The position numbers were made by a program, and so were the translations under genes. From NCBI GenBank assembly GCA_947628385.1, contig CANQZS010000100.1:1-6958 (forward strand): a DNA stretch of 6,958 bases, written 5' to 3'. Numbering within the stretch: the first letter of the stretch is position 1; each line of letters starts with the position of its first letter. This DNA is from an uncultured Clostridia bacterium (GTDB lineage Bacteria > Bacillota > Clostridia > Oscillospirales > Ruminococcaceae). The notes under the pieces are model-generated. The model had not been told where the DNA came from. It saw only the letters and a list, made by a program, of their open reading frames with translations, and ran no database searches. Of the stretch, positions 5,421-6,958 are shown in pieces.

Positions 5421-6958
5421 ATGATAAATTTTAACAAAAAAAAGGAGATACTCCGCAGACTGCGGAAAAACGGCGAAGCTAACATCGTTATGTTCGTTCT
5501 GTGCGGCATAGCTTCGGGCTTCGTCAAGCTCTGGTATGCCTTGCTTTGCTTTATAGATATGCCGTTCTCGGATAAAAGCGGCGATCTGTCCGGCATGAAC
5601 GGCTTTGCAGAAAAGAGCAGAGAGCGCAGGCAGGACGATATTATATATGTAAGAAGACCGCTGGTATCGAGAGTACTTTCGGCAGTGCTCGCATTTTCAT
5701 TCTGCATGATGCTGCTGCCGGAGCTGGAATTCCTGAGCCTTACCGCAAAGGCGGCTGACGTCACCGTTGAGATCGACGGAAATACCTATATCCAGTCCGA
5801 CAGGATAGGCTATTTCTTTTGGACGGAAGATGAGGAATACAAGCGCGCCATTGATCTCAGAATAACCGAGGGCGTAAACGTAGACTTTGCATATCAGGCT
5901 GCAAGAATAACATGGAAAAGCATTTCCGGCAATGTTACCAAAAACGTAAACTATGTCGTAGGATATAACGTCAACGGCGTGGCTACAGAAGAGCCGATAA
6001 GCACAAAAGGCACCTCCTATATCTTTAAGGGACTTCCCTCAAATGTAGAATACACCTTTTACGTTATTCCGGAAATACAGGTAACGGCTTATCATATAGA
6101 ATTCAACAATGATCTTGGAAAATATGAGATCGTAGAGGGAGACACCGACGAAAGATACGTCCGCGGTCAGTTCGGTCAGACGGTGACCGGCAGCGTGGAT
6201 AAGTATATTACCGACCCTTCAGGTCTTACCGCCACAGTGGGTCAGAACTACAGCAATATTTCCCTCAAATGGAACGATGATGCAAGACATTCCGACAATA
6301 CATCTCAAAAGCCCGAGGGCTATGTAGTTTACCGCAATACATACAAAAACGGAAGCTGGAGCGGCTACAAAATCGCAAATAATCTCAGGATGAGACTTGA
6401 ATCATGCAGCTATGTTGACGAGGACATCGAAAGAGGCTGCACATACCGCTATTATGTAATGGCTTTCACCGATGTTTTCAATCACGGGATCTTCAATCCC
6501 AACGATACGACCGGATTTATAACCAGCACCGTGGTTGATCTTGCTTCGGAAACCGTTATTGTTTCACTGCCGCCTATGAGAGCCAACAATGTAAAGGTCG
6601 CGTCCTCAGGAAAGAACACCTTCAACGTTTCTTGGGAAAAACCGAGCAAGGGCGTTGTGGACGGATATGAGATCTACCGTTCCGACGGAAAGCAGATAAC
6701 CGAAGAGGAATTCAACGCTCTGGACGAATCCGTAAGAGCAAGCTACGGAAATAATTTCGGAGCATATCTGAGAGATACGGCTCATTATATAGCCTCCGTT
6801 TCAGGAAGCACTACGCGCTATACCGATCCTGAGCCTAACCCCAACGGTCTTATCGAGGACGAACAGGCTCTGGAAAACAACACCTATTATTACTATTACG
6901 TTTTCTCGTTCTCCTATGAGAACGGCACAGGCAGCACAAAGCTTTATGATACCTATTC
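5421..6958 (+). CDS. Large secreted or surface protein with FN3-like domains, 3'-truncated by the window edge
   Basis: The frame runs open from ATG 5421 to the right edge: 512 codons and no stop. GGAGG (5411-5415) lies five nt before the ATG; internal ATGs at codons 47 and 59 have no ribosome binding site. N terminus: basic stretch (KKKEILRRLRK), hydrophobic segment at 22-46, polar Arg-rich linker 48-84, second hydrophobic segment 85-107, then TAKAAD (108-113), a good signal peptidase I site after Ala111 or Ala112. This gives an unusually long leader of about 111 residues. The exported part has three FN3-like modules: about 161-215 (ITWKS...YNVNG...YTFYV), about 265-352 (GLTATV...ISLKW...GYVVYRN...YRYYVMAF), and about 384-510 (NVSWEKP...GYEIYRSDG...YYYYVFSF). 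The third carries an insertion of about 60 residues between strands. Repeated FN3 modules suggest adhesion or substrate contact; the C-terminal anchor or catalytic part is outside the window. Confidence 0.88.
   Translation, partial: MINFNKKKEILRRLRKNGEANIVMFVLCGIASGFVKLWYALLCFIDMPFSDKSGDLSGMNGFAEKSRERRQDDIIYVRRPLVSRVLSAVLAFSFCMMLLPELEFLSLTAKAADVTVEIDGNTYIQSDRIGYFFWTEDEEYKRAIDLRITEGVNVDFAYQAARITWKSISGNVTKNVNYVVGYNVNGVATEEPISTKGTSYIFKGLPSNVEYTFYVIPEIQVTAYHIEFNNDLGKYEIVEGDTDERYVRGQFGQTVTGSVDKYITDPSGLTATVGQNYSNISLKWNDDARHSDNTSQKPEGYVVYRNTYKNGSWSGYKIANNLRMRLESCSYVDEDIERGCTYRYYVMAFTDVFNHGIFNPNDTTGFITSTVVDLASETVIVSLPPMRANNVKVASSGKNTFNVSWEKPSKGVVDGYEIYRSDGKQITEEEFNALDESVRASYGNNFGAYLRDTAHYIASVSGSTTRYTDPEPNPNGLIEDEQALENNTYYYYYVFSFSYENGTGSTKLYDTY

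Noticed and set aside
1..6958. CRISPR array, tRNA or rRNA genes, insertion sequence
   Set aside because: No regularly spaced repeats, no cloverleaf or rRNA-like stretch, and no transposase frame was seen on either strand by eye.

Overview
This window looks like chromosomal DNA from an anaerobic, fermentative Firmicute of the Clostridia, most likely a Ruminococcus or close Oscillospiraceae relative. That is an inference from gene content: a multi-cluster [FeFe]-hydrogenase, SfsA, a small Cys-rich DUF6472-like protein, strong AGGAGG-type ribosome binding sites, AT-rich sigma-A-like promoters between moderately GC-rich genes, and a large secreted FN3-type protein. No species call can be made by eye.

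Layout. (a) 2-1279, plus strand: C-terminal about 425 residues of an [FeFe]-hydrogenase catalytic subunit, entering from the left edge and closed by a textbook intrinsic terminator (1301-1333). (b) 1280-1495: intergenic stretch with the terminator, an imperfect inverted repeat, short AT-rich direct repeats and an AT-only palindrome. (c) 1496-2239, minus strand: an unrecognised two-helix membrane protein. Its start is best placed at a GTG. A longer 301-codon reading would run through its own promoter. (d) 2240-2509: divergent control region with one well-formed promoter for each side. (e) 2510-5301, plus strand: a tight five-gene transcription unit made of a YcgR-like PilZ protein, a Soj/ParA-type ATPase without a ParB, a ComFB-family protein, SfsA, and a DUF6472-like protein whose start overlaps the sfsA stop. 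(f) 5302-5420: promoter and leader. (g) 5421 to the right edge: the first 512 codons of a large secreted or surface protein with about three FN3-like domains and an unusually long N-terminal leader.

The most interesting part is the PilZ - ParA - ComFB trio. PilZ domains are classical c-di-GMP receptors, and cyanobacterial ComFB proteins have been reported as cyclic-dinucleotide receptors. Here one member of each family flanks a ParA-type positioning ATPase, under one promoter and with no parB or parS seen nearby. This suggests, but does not prove, a second-messenger-controlled spatial organisation module, for example for a surface structure, pilus, secretion or competence apparatus. Both PilZ signature motifs are degenerate, so ligand binding must be tested. 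The hydrogenase carries Ser where the usual proton-relay Cys of the TSCCP motif sits, and the surface protein has two hydrophobic segments before its signal-peptide-like cleavage site.
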